From Chloroflexota bacterium (GTDB lineage: Bacteria > Chloroflexota > UBA4733): a DNA stretch of 11,312 nucleotides. The notes under the pieces were generated by a model. It worked only from the letters and a program-made list of their open reading frames with translations. It was not told the DNA's origin and did not search any database. Position numbers and translations under genes: made by a program. The number at the start of each line of letters is the position of its first letter. Positions within the stretch are counted from its first letter, which is position 1. Positions 1 through 7,264 of the stretch are shown here, piece by piece. The stretch lies in contig JANWJO010000004.1 of assembly GCA_025449435.1 (NCBI GenBank), positions 1 to 11,312 of the forward strand, given 5' to 3'.

Positions 1-3000
1 CTCCGCCCAAATGGACAACGGTGTTGTCACCAGAGTTAGCCACCCAGATACCAGTCGTTCCAACCTCTACGTCCGATGGCTTGGAACCGACATGGAACGC
101 ACTCTGCCCCTTCGCATCGGCGCGTAGCACGTTGCCGTTGTTGAAATCGGTCACCCAAAACACGTCGTTTCCGGAAGCATCACGGCTGATCGCCAGCGCC
201 GACAGGTTGAACCCTCCGCCGCTGCCGCCACCATTGCCGCTGCCGCCACCATTGCCACTACCACCGCCGTTGCCACTACCACCGCCGTTGCCACTACCAC
301 CGCCGTTGCCGCCACCTGGGACAACGACACCACCACCACCTTGCGGCACCGGCGTTGGGAACGTCACCGGCGTGGCAGTGGGCTGCGGGGTCGCCGTGGG
401 GGCGGGCGTCGGCGTCGGTAGCGGCGTGGGTGTGGGGAGCGGTGTCGCTGTAAACAGGATGACCTCCGATGTGCGGATCGCCTGCTTGCCTTTGTTGTTT
501 GCCGTCAGGGTGATCGGGCCCGGGTTGGCGATCCGATACTTCTGTGATCCACTCAACGGCACGGTGCCAAAGACGTTGATGGTAACCGTCTCCGCGTTAG
601 TCACGCGCCAGGATATGGTCACCGTATCCCCTGGCATGGCTTGGGGCGGATCCACCGACCACAGCTCAATCACTGGTGCACCTGGTTCGGGTGACGGCGT
701 CACGGTCGCTGGCACCGGTGTGGGCGTCGAGGTCGGGGTAATCGGCGTGGGCGTCGGCGTGGGTGCTTCGACGCTCACCGATTGCTGCTTGTTCACGGAA
801 CCAAAGATGTTGCTCGCCACGAGGCTCAGGTTGGCTGTCTGATCAAGTCCTCGTGGAAACACGATACCGTTGTCTTTGGTGTCTACTTGCAGTCCGATCG
901 GTTCGAGCATCAGCTTTTGAGCGCGATCTACCTTCCAGTGCAAGATAAGCGGCTGGCCAGCGATTGGGTTGAGCGGCTCGTAACTAAAGGTTTGAATGTT
1001 GGGTTTGAGTAGAGCCGCAAGGATGAACCAAGCTGCAATGAGCAACACAGGAATGACCAGCACCCAAGGCGGCAGGAGCGCCTTGTGGACAAACTCGACG
1101 TTGACCGGCGATGGTGATGTTCCTGTTGTTGCCTCGGCTGCCACCGTGATCCGACGCGTTTGCTTGTTGCCCAGCAGCCGGAATGGCGCCCGTACTTCCA
1201 TAACTTGCTGTTTGCGCTGGGCTGCGTTGACCTCCATCGCCGGATTAGGAAGAACGAACTTTAGTATCTGCTCTTCGTCCTTGGGTTGAATCTGATACTG
1301 GCCCTGCGCATTGCCTTCGTTGTCGAGGGCGAGGTCGTATCTGGCCTTCATCCGCCCAGCCCGCCGCATAGGATTGACCTTCAGCGACGGATCAAAGAAC
1401 GGCAGGACTGTCCACGTCGCCTCTGAGCTGCTCGAAACCGACGGGTCTTCGCGTGACGTGGCCTGAACCGTGACTGGATACTCACCCGCGAAGCTTGTCG
1501 CGCGCCGCGGCACCGCGAGCGGCAGGGTCACTGCCGTCTGTCCATTGGGGTTGAGCTGGATTTCGCGCTCTGGCAACCGAACCCAATCGACCGGAACACC
1601 GGTTACGGAGATACGGTAGTGATCGACAATTGAGCCCAGGTTGGCGAGTGTCGCGCGCGCCACATTGGGCTGGCCAGGAGTGAGGGCCAATGTTGGTTGC
1701 TCCAACAGCAGGCGAACACGCGCGGCAGACGCGCCGCCAACGCCTCCGGCTGCTACTGGTACCGCACCCGCACCACGGACGTGCGCTTGCTGTACGGCCA
1801 CCTCCAAGCGGAGCCAGAACGGCCCCACGCGGAGCCAGGAGTTGGGGCTCCACTCCTGGGGTATCTGAGGCAAGAGCTTAGCGTCGCCCAAGAACGTGCC
1901 ATTGGAAGATGCTAGGTCGGTAACAGTGGCACGCTCGCCATCCCAGTCCACACGAGCGTGATGACGAGATACTGCGTTGTCGTCCAGATAGATAGTGTTG
2001 TCCGTTACCCGCCCGACCGTCAGGCCGTTACCCGTGAGCGGCGCAGTCTGCTTGATGCCACCCGCTGCGTCGATGACACGAATCTGCGTGACGTTGACAG
2101 CACCGATCAGGCTCGGCAGGGGCGGCGGTGCGTCCCTCCTGGCCGGCGCACTCAGTTGGGTCTGGTCCGGTGAGGCTGGTCCTCCCAGCCCAGGAAGCCC
2201 GGCGACCATAGGTGGCACGGGGGTATCTGACTGGACCACTTTTTCCGGCACTACTACATGCTGGGGCGAAACCTTGGGCGGCTCGACGACGGGAACAACT
2301 CGCGGCGCTGCTTGGACGGGCGGCGATTGAATGGGCAGTTGGATTGGCGGTTGAACTTGTGGTTGCACTGGCGGCTGGACCAGATCGTGTGTCTGCGCCA
2401 TCCGGGTGGCTTGGGCGCCAGGTTGTGGCAAGCTGGCAGCTACAACGGTGCCGCCGAGCATAGTCTGTCCGCCCACCTCGTCGCTCAGCGACGACCTCGC
2501 AGCGACGAGGGCAAGTGCGAGCTCCTGGGCTGTGGCGTATCGCTCTGCTGGCTTCTTTCTTAGGCAACGCAGGATGATTGCCTCGACCTGCGGCGAAAGG
2601 TTCGGTGCGACTTGTCGAGGCGGAACTGGGTCGGTATAGACGTGCTTGAATACCGCCTCGGTGAGCGACTTGGCTTCGAACGGAAGAGCGCCGGTGGCCA
2701 CCTGATACAGCACCACGCCCAACGAGTACAAATCGCTGCGGCCATCCAGTTCCAGACCTTGGCATTGTTCAGGCGACATATAGGCGGGAGTGCCCATGGT
2801 CATACCGGTGGCCGTATGCAAGCCGCCTTCAGCTAAACGTGCGAGACCAAAGTCGGCGATCTTCAGCGTGTAGGGATGGTCCGCAGCTACGCCCACCCCA
2901 TCGAACTTCTTGAGGAGAAGGTTATCGGGCTTGATGTCGCGGTGCACCATGCCCCGCAGGTGCGCATAGCCCAGGCCATCAGCTGCTTGACGGACGAGGT

Positions 3001-3355
3001 CCAAGGCCAGCGGCAGCGGGAGCGGCTCTGCAGCTGTGGCCTTCCCTTTCAGCAGCGACTGCAGCGAGCCGTCGATAAGCAACTCCATGACCAGGTAGAA
3101 CCGCCCGCCAGCCTCCCCAAAGTCATACAGCTCCACGATATTGGGGTGGCTCAAGGACGCAACGACGCGGGCCTCCTGCAGGAAGCGCGCTCGAAAGCCA
3201 GCGTCGTCGGAGATGCCGGCTTGCATGACTTTGATGGCTGCTGGGCGTTCCAGCAGCACGTGTGTGCCACGGTACACCTGCGCCATGCCGCCGGCACCGA
3301 GCAACGATTCAATACGGTAGTTACCGATAGTCTGACCAACGAGGCTGCCGCTCAT
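1..3355 (-). CDS. Transmembrane PknB-type Ser/Thr kinase with FHA, COG1470-like domains and an outer beta-propeller (3' partial)
   Basis: Predicted receptor-type Ser/Thr kinase; 1118 codons are visible with no stop, and the C-terminus lies beyond the left edge. The kinase (about 13-283) has a Gly-rich loop at 19-27, VAIK-like Lys42, alphaC Glu61, HRDIKPDN at 138-145 (catalytic Asp140), DFG at 168-170 and GTPAYMSPE at 188-196. Thr181 and Thr183 match the spacing of the PknB activation-loop threonines. A Pro/Gln-rich linker (about 300-418) leads to an FHA domain (about 421-520; Gly448-Arg449, Ser463-Arg-His-His, Asn485-Gly-Thr). Two COG1470-like beta-sandwiches follow (about 540-758), then one membrane helix (about 760-783). 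Outside are Ig-like domains (about 785-865 and 893-972), Thr-Pro linkers, a Gly/Ser/Asn repeat and the start of a YVTN/Vgb-like propeller (from about 1049). The ATG at 3355 overlaps the upstream stop as ATGA. Kinase, FHA and helix are certain; outer-domain names are tentative. Confidence 0.93.
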   Translation of the reverse strand, partial: MSGSLVGQTIGNYRIESLLGAGGMAQVYRGTHVLLERPAAIKVMQAGISDDAGFRARFLQEARVVASLSHPNIVELYDFGEAGGRFYLVMELLIDGSLQSLLKGKATAAEPLPLPLALDLVRQAADGLGYAHLRGMVHRDIKPDNLLLKKFDGVGVAADHPYTLKIADFGLARLAEGGLHTATGMTMGTPAYMSPEQCQGLELDGRSDLYSLGVVLYQVATGALPFEAKSLTEAVFKHVYTDPVPPRQVAPNLSPQVEAIILRCLRKKPAERYATAQELALALVAARSSLSDEVGGQTMLGGTVVAASLPQPGAQATRMAQTHDLVQPPVQPQVQPPIQLPIQSPPVQAAPRVVPVVEPPKVSPQHVVVPEKVVQSDTPVPPMVAGLPGLGGPASPDQTQLSAPARRDAPPPLPSLIGAVNVTQIRVIDAAGGIKQTAPLTGNGLTVGRVTDNTIYLDDNAVSRHHARVDWDGERATVTDLASSNGTFLGDAKLLPQIPQEWSPNSWLRVGPFWLRLEVAVQQAHVRGAGAVPVAAGGVGGASAARVRLLLEQPTLALTPGQPNVARATLANLGSIVDHYRISVTGVPVDWVRLPEREIQLNPNGQTAVTLPLAVPRRATSFAGEYPVTVQATSREDPSVSSSSEATWTVLPFFDPSLKVNPMRRAGRMKARYDLALDNEGNAQGQYQIQPKDEEQILKFVLPNPAMEVNAAQRKQQVMEVRAPFRLLGNKQTRRITVAAEATTGTSPSPVNVEFVHKALLPPWVLVIPVLLIAAWFILAALLKPNIQTFSYEPLNPIAGQPLILHWKVDRAQKLMLEPIGLQVDTKDNGIVFPRGLDQTANLSLVASNIFGSVNKQQSVSVEAPTPTPTPITPTSTPTPVPATVTPSPEPGAPVIELWSVDPPQAMPGDTVTISWRVTNAETVTINVFGTVPLSGSQKYRIANPGPITLTANNKGKQAIRTSEVILFTATPLPTPTPLPTPTPAPTATPQPTATPVTFPTPVPQGGGGVVVPGGGNGGGSGNGGGSGNGGGSGNGGGSGNGGGSGGGFNLSALAISRDASGNDVFWVTDFNNGNVLRADAKGQSAFHVGSKPSDVEVGTTGIWVANSGDNTVVHLGG
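218..316 (-). repeat. 18-bp tandem repeat encoding a (GGGSGN)n linker
   Basis: In-frame minisatellite inside the kinase gene. The 18-bp units run 230-247, 248-265, 266-283 and 284-301, with partial units on both sides. Units 266-283 and 284-301 are identical on the + strand (gccgttgccactaccacc). The protein product is a flexible Gly/Ser/Asn linker at about residues 1013-1048, between the Thr-Pro-rich outer stalk and the beta-propeller. Because the unit is a multiple of three, copy-number change would alter linker length without breaking the frame. Confidence 0.9.
3352..3355 (-). promoter_or_regulatory. ATGA stop/start overlap coupling the FHA-tail protein to the kinase
   Basis: The TGA stop of the FHA-tail protein I gene (3352-3354) shares bases with the ATG of the kinase gene (3353-3355), reading ATGA on the minus strand. 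This arrangement is typical of translational coupling. It implies that the two products are made from one message in linked amounts, and it fixes the kinase start. Confidence 0.9.
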
Positions 3356-4302
3356 TGCACCGTTTCTAGCGCGTAGGCGGTGTGAGCCGGCTTGTGCTCT
3401 TGGATGAGCACGTCGACTAGATTGCGCGACACGCTGCCATCATCCGGCAGGCGCAAACGTACCTTGAAGATGTACGGCTCTTCCGGCGATTCGATGATCT
3501 CCGGCAACGACCCGACGTACAGCTCCAACAGTCTTGCCAGCCCATAATTGGTCCCTCGCCACCGGTACAAATCCATCGCCTCCGATAGCAAGCGGCGCAA
3601 TCTTGCTTCGGGCCAGTGGGTACGGTACCCCAGGCTCAGCCAGGACGCCAGCCAGGGCAGGAAGGAGGCTGGCGCCGAGCGCGGATCAAAGTAGGCCGGC
3701 AAGTGATCCTCGCGCTGCTCCAGCGGCTCCCACACCGTTTGAAATAAGAGGAGATACCTGCCGAGGAAATCCGAGTCCTGGTAGATGAGGGGTAGGAAGT
3801 CGAGGTACCTGCTGGCAGCTCCCGGTGCAAGTGGCGCAAGGTGTGTCTCGCGCGGCGGCACTTGCCGGAGCACTGCCAGCGGCATCGAAGCAGGCGACTC
3901 CACGATCGACGGCGTTTCTGCCTCTGGTATGGCCGCGGGCATGACGTCCTGCAACTGTGGCACGATGGCCTGAACATCGTCCTGAGTATCCGGCGCGCCC
4001 TGCATCGCGAAACGCAAACGAAACGGGCCGATGCGAATGGTTTGGCCATCGACCAGTGCCCACGGTTGATTGGGAAGGAGGTGCGTCTCACCGACGGAGG
4101 TACCATTAGCGCTTCCTAGGTCGGTCAGCAGCCAGCGGTCGCCATCGCGACGAATTTCGGCATGGTGGCGCGACACGTTGGGGTGAGGAAGTGGTAGGCC
4201 GTTGTCGGGCAAGCGACCAATGCTCAGTACCGGCACGTCTAACGGGAGGGTTTGGACGGTGCCCTGGCCAAGCTCAACCGTTAATGAGGCTGTCAAAGCC
4301 AT
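3352..4302 (-). CDS. FHA domain fused to CIS baseplate tail protein I (Afp12/gpI position)
   Basis: 316 residues in two parts. Residues about 5-100 are an FHA domain with all the usual phosphothreonine-contact residues: Gly29-Arg30, Ser44-Arg45-His46-His47 and Asn66-Gly67-Thr68. A Pro/Glu-rich linker (about 101-160) joins it to a phage tail protein I domain (about 164-310; TIGR02242 type). Recognisable parts of that domain are RYLDFLPLIYQ at 165-175, FLPWLASWL at 214-222 and RWRGTNYGL at 248-256. In contractile tails this position forms the baseplate wedge next to the gp6/gpJ-like protein, which is the gene just upstream. The FHA would give the assembled baseplate a phosphothreonine-binding face; the coupled kinase gene points to the likely partner. 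The start is chosen from a good GGAGGA site 9 bases upstream. Domain calls are strong; the signalling role is inferred. Confidence 0.93.
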   Translation of the reverse strand: MALTASLTVELGQGTVQTLPLDVPVLSIGRLPDNGLPLPHPNVSRHHAEIRRDGDRWLLTDLGSANGTSVGETHLLPNQPWALVDGQTIRIGPFRLRFAMQGAPDTQDDVQAIVPQLQDVMPAAIPEAETPSIVESPASMPLAVLRQVPPRETHLAPLAPGAASRYLDFLPLIYQDSDFLGRYLLLFQTVWEPLEQREDHLPAYFDPRSAPASFLPWLASWLSLGYRTHWPEARLRRLLSEAMDLYRWRGTNYGLARLLELYVGSLPEIIESPEEPYIFKVRLRLPDDGSVSRNLVDVLIQEHKPAHTAYALETVQ

Positions 4303-4311
4303 CCGCTTGTG

Positions 4312-4317
4312 TCCTCC
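4312..4317 (-). promoter_or_regulatory. Strong ribosome binding site of the FHA-tail protein gene
   Basis: GGAGGA on the minus strand, 9 bases before the ATG at 4302. It is the best Shine-Dalgarno match among the genes here, and it lies in the longest gap of the cluster (98 bases, 4303-4400). The gap could also hold an internal promoter for the FHA-tail/kinase pair, but I see no convincing -35/-10 pair or terminator hairpin in it. Confidence 0.75.
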
Positions 4318-4400
4318 ACGCTTAGGATGCCTCGTCCCAGGGCACGCCGGTTGTCGATGGCGCTATTGTGCCATATGCGAGTGTGACCCTCTGGTCGCCT

Positions 4401-6395
4401 CTACGCGACACGGATCTGATGTCGGAACGAGCAGATCAGCCCATGGCGCGGCAAGGTGAGGGTGGGTGGCGCCGGCCGTGAAGCACTGTGTGAGATGGGA
4501 TCTTCCAAACGCACCTGCACCTCGTCCACATACTCCACACCCGGCGTACGCTGCAACAAGCCGTAGGCTTCGGACAAGTGCAACGACCGGCCAAACGGCC
4601 AGCCGTTGCCCTGGGGGCCACCAGTGTGAGGGTCGTAAAAGCGGTAGAGGGCTTGTTCGGCCGCTTGCTGCACATTGGCGACGAGTAGTGCGTCGGTGGC
4701 ATCGGCGACGCGCAGCGTGGCCGCTACGGATATCCAGGTGTAGCCAGGCTCGCGCACATCGAGTGCCGTACCCAGTAGCCGATGCTCGTCGAGCACCGCC
4801 TGGATACCCCGGCGCACACTCGGAGGCAGAACCAGCTCTTCGGGAGTCGCAGGTGTCGTACCCGGCCTTTCCGGCAGTACGATCACAAACACCTGCCCAG
4901 GCTTGGGGTCGGAGGGGTCGGCTGGTAGCGACCCCGGACCGATGCAGCGGGATCGTGCGACGCCCGCGACGCTCGCGGCCAGAAACTCGAAGTCGTCGGC
5001 CGTCACCGCCCGCGTGCGCGTGCGCAACGCCTGTGGGGCACGCAATTTGGCATCTTCGAGCGACTGCGCATCGGCCCCGCCCACGGCTGGATCCCAGTTG
5101 GTAACGTGCGCTACGTAAGGGATGGATGTTTTACACACTTGCAGTGAACGTACGGGCACATTGCCCGCTACACCGGCGCCGTATTGGTAGCGCGTAAAGC
5201 GCAACGTGCTGCCTTTCGCAGGGACCGCACCGAATTTATAGACACGGCCATCTGGCTGCAGAAGCGCCGGACCCAGCGTGAGTTCTCCCGACAAGCTGTC
5301 CAGCGTGAAATGGTTGTCTGGAGCGTGCGAATCCCCGAAGTCGCTCACCTCGGTCCAACGCTCCACCGGCATGCCTGGCGGCTCGACGATGAGCTGGTCA
5401 CGGTTAGGGTCGCGTGCCAGCACCGGCTTATTGAGCAGCACAAACGTCTGGCCGGCGCTGCCGTCGCTCACGCCAAGGATTTCGTTGTTGACCGTAGTAG
5501 CGTGGATGGCACCCACCGTACCGCCACGCGACTCAACGACCATGCGTTCAAGTTCAGGCGTGACACGGTAGGCATTGTGGCCTGATTGATCCTGCGTCAA
5601 CACACAGCGCAGCCAGTATCCCTGGACATCTTGTACCGCTCCCTGGCTCATTGGGGGCAGCCGGAGGATAATTTCGCCAGCCACGTTAAAGCCGCCGGTG
5701 CCATCATATTCCACGACGGCTGGCGACCACCGGCTGGCGCCACCAGAATACACCTGCCAGGACCACGGAGGGTTGGTTGGATCGACGCCAGCGCCACCGG
5801 CCACATCAACTGCCAGTTGCAGGGCCATAACGTGATTACTGTGGTCGCGCTCAAAGCCAAAGTACACGGCATCACCAGGCGCCGGCGACGGAGCAAACAG
5901 CGGCGTGCGCACGCCAGCGATCGACAGCTGGCGCAAATCGTGGGTCATCCACGACGGCTCCCCACCGGGATTAGCAAGGCGCGACTGCACGCTCGTGACC
6001 TTCGGGGTGCGAATCTCCATCTTGTCCACGGTGGTGAAGATGATGGCTGGGCTGGTCTCGGTGCGAATCGTCGCCACCTCAGTGCCCTCGGGGATCGTGA
6101 TATCGGTGGACTGCGCGGCGGAGAGATAAAAGGTCACTGGGACACGAGCAGGGCGTGGCGGAGCCAGGCGAATGCCAAGGAGCTCAAGGAACTTGATGTA
6201 CATCTTGTCGGGGACTTGGTTGACGCGATACAGCAGCATGTCGGTCATCCAGGCGAATAGCTCGATGAGCGTCACCCCTGGATCGCTCACGTTGTGATCG
6301 GTCCACTCCGGGCAGAACTGCGGGATCAGCCGCTTGACTTCGTCAACGATGTCTTGAAACTTGCGGTCATCAAGCTTTGGTGTGGGAAGGGGCAT
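4401..6395 (-). CDS. CIS baseplate wedge protein, gp6/gpJ-like (Afp11/Pvc11 family)
   Basis: 664 residues. This is the putative baseplate assembly protein family related to phage T4 gp6 and P2 gpJ, which dimerises around the central hub to form the inner baseplate ring. The N-terminus carries the family signature: WTDHNVSDPGVTLIELFAWM at 31-50, followed by a region ending LLGIRLAPP near residue 80. The central J-domain signature is GGADAQSLEDAKLRAPQALR, followed by a RAVTADDFEFLA motif. The C-terminus, LICSFRHQIRVA, matches the usual family ending. There is no membrane segment or signal peptide. The gene begins 16 bases after the gp25-like stop with only a weak Shine-Dalgarno site (GAGACG), so coupling from upstream is likely. 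It is followed by a 98-base gap before its expected wedge partner, the FHA-tail protein I. Length is ordinary for simple CIS, shorter than Afp11. Confidence 0.95.
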   Translation of the reverse strand: MPLPTPKLDDRKFQDIVDEVKRLIPQFCPEWTDHNVSDPGVTLIELFAWMTDMLLYRVNQVPDKMYIKFLELLGIRLAPPRPARVPVTFYLSAAQSTDITIPEGTEVATIRTETSPAIIFTTVDKMEIRTPKVTSVQSRLANPGGEPSWMTHDLRQLSIAGVRTPLFAPSPAPGDAVYFGFERDHSNHVMALQLAVDVAGGAGVDPTNPPWSWQVYSGGASRWSPAVVEYDGTGGFNVAGEIILRLPPMSQGAVQDVQGYWLRCVLTQDQSGHNAYRVTPELERMVVESRGGTVGAIHATTVNNEILGVSDGSAGQTFVLLNKPVLARDPNRDQLIVEPPGMPVERWTEVSDFGDSHAPDNHFTLDSLSGELTLGPALLQPDGRVYKFGAVPAKGSTLRFTRYQYGAGVAGNVPVRSLQVCKTSIPYVAHVTNWDPAVGGADAQSLEDAKLRAPQALRTRTRAVTADDFEFLAASVAGVARSRCIGPGSLPADPSDPKPGQVFVIVLPERPGTTPATPEELVLPPSVRRGIQAVLDEHRLLGTALDVREPGYTWISVAATLRVADATDALLVANVQQAAEQALYRFYDPHTGGPQGNGWPFGRSLHLSEAYGLLQRTPGVEYVDEVQVRLEDPISHSASRPAPPTLTLPRHGLICSFRHQIRVA

Positions 6396-6411
6396 CGGCG
6401 TCTCGTTTCTG

Positions 6412-6813
6412 CTAGGGGGTGCCCGGCTCGCCCGGAATACGGTAGAACGGGAACACCAGCGTCCGGCGATCGTAGGTGGACCTAATCTGGTACTGAATGG
6501 TGATCAAGAGGCGCCCCAGGTCGTCCGGGTCGGGCTCGGCGGTGACATCTTCCACGCGGATGCGCGGTTCCCACATCGCCAGCGCGTCACGCACGTAATA
6601 GGCGGCCAGGCCGGCAGCAGTGGCATCATTCGGGCTGAACACGAGGTCGTGGATCTTGCAACCAAACTCTGGCCGCATGACGCGTTGTCCCTTGGGCGTG
6701 AGCAGAATAATGATGATCGCCTGCTCGACGTCACGTTCCTGCCGGGCAAAAGCAATCCGGCCGCGTTCCACCGCGAGCGGGAAGGCCCAGCCGACACCTA
6801 AGAAGTCTGCCAC
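6412..6813 (-). CDS. gp25-like baseplate wedge / sheath initiator (Afp9/Pvc9 family)
   Basis: 133 residues of the gpW/gp25 family, also related to TssE of type VI secretion. The protein sits in the baseplate wedge and provides the handshake fold from which sheath polymerisation starts. Visible signatures are LLTPKGQRVMRPEFGCKIHD at 37-56 and the WEPR motif at 81-84, the EPR core typical of gp25 and TssE. The start is a GTG at 6813, three bases after the PAAR stop (TAG, 6817-6819), with a G-rich ribosome site (6820-6825) inside the PAAR gene, so translation is probably coupled. No ATG in this frame would keep the conserved N-terminus. In Afp/Pvc clusters this gene precedes PAAR; here the two are reversed. 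Confidence 0.95.
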   Translation of the reverse strand: MADFLGVGWAFPLAVERGRIAFARQERDVEQAIIIILLTPKGQRVMRPEFGCKIHDLVFSPNDATAAGLAAYYVRDALAMWEPRIRVEDVTAEPDPDDLGRLLITIQYQIRSTYDRRTLVFPFYRIPGEPGTP

Positions 6814-6816
6814 CCA

Positions 6817-7218
6817 CTATCCCCCAATCATCACCGTGCTCACAGCCACCACGGTGCCTATGGGTAGCGGCGCAGGGTCGTTGCACGTCATCGCGGTATC
6901 GCCATTGCGCGCAGCCGGCTTATTGTTGATCATGACAGTTGCGCTGCCCATGATGATCTGCCCCTGATTCGTCGGTGGAATCTGGAAAGGCCCTCCCATT
7001 GGCATATGGGGAGGGGTGTTGTCCGCCGTGCTCCCGAGCGTCGCCGCGGGCATATGGCTGATATTGACGTTGGTGCTGCAATTGCTATTGATGATGCCCA
7101 CGAAGGGGTTGGGCAAAGGTGTTGGCACGGGTGGCCCCGGTGGCGCGGGGATGAGGATGATGTGCGTGTCGGTAGCGGTAATCTGGTCGCCTTGTTTGGC
7201 CGCTGGCTGGCCCATCAT
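6817..7218 (-). CDS. PAAR-like spike tip protein (Afp10/Pvc10 role)
   Basis: 133 residues. PAAR proteins form a small, sharp, metal-binding cone that caps the VgrG-like spike. N-terminal AAKQGD (6-11) and DTHII (17-21) match the PAAR pattern. The later part shows HMP (55-57 and 71-73), QGQIIMGSATVMINNKPAAR at 85-104, GDTAMTC at 106-112 and a final Val/Ile beta strand. His19, His55, His71 and Cys112 are candidate zinc ligands by analogy with known PAAR folds. A Pro-rich loop (22-38) interrupts the first half. The protein ends after the fold, so no effector is fused to the tip. GAAGGG lies 6 bases before the ATG at 7218; a second in-frame ATG is the next codon. It follows the spike gene by 46 bases. 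Confidence 0.9.
   Translation of the reverse strand: MMGQPAAKQGDQITATDTHIILIPAPPGPPVPTPLPNPFVGIINSNCSTNVNISHMPAATLGSTADNTPPHMPMGGPFQIPPTNQGQIIMGSATVMINNKPAARNGDTAMTCNDPAPLPIGTVVAVSTVMIGG
6820..6825 (-). promoter_or_regulatory. G-rich ribosome binding site deciding the GTG start of the gp25-like gene
   Basis: GGGGGA on the minus strand, 7 bases before the GTG at 6813 and inside the last codons of the PAAR gene. Together with the conserved N-terminus it supports GTG as the true start codon. Confidence 0.6.
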
Positions 7219-7264
7219 CCCATTCCCTTCTACGTGGTAGTGTCTGCTCGGGCGCAGTACCGGC

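Noticed and set aside
218..316. Short tandem repeats as a possible CRISPR array
   Set aside because: The units abut with no unique spacers, are 18 bases long and keep the reading frame; they encode a protein linker.
21..842. 273-residue plus-strand frame with Pro-Leu and Gly-Val repeats
   Set aside because: The repeats are the complement of the Gly/Ser/Asn and Thr-Pro linkers of the kinase gene, which is the supported frame.
2028..2765. 245-residue minus-strand reading frame
   Set aside because: It is an out-of-frame shadow of the kinase gene: the region translates in another frame to kinase motifs, linker and the start of the FHA domain. Its own sequence is Arg/Ser/Ala-rich with no recognisable domain.
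2876..3376. 166-residue plus-strand reading frame
   Set aside because: It lies opposite the conserved kinase core (HRDIKPDN and the Gly-rich loop) and has no recognisable domain; an antisense shadow in GC-rich DNA.
4303..4400. Possible small hairpin (ATGGC...GCCAT) as a terminator
   Set aside because: The stem is only 5 base pairs, there is no following T run, and the next gene on the same strand starts soon after.
5586..6260. 224-residue plus-strand reading frame
   Set aside because: It lies opposite the conserved N-terminal half of the gp6/gpJ-like gene; composition and lack of motifs mark it as a shadow.
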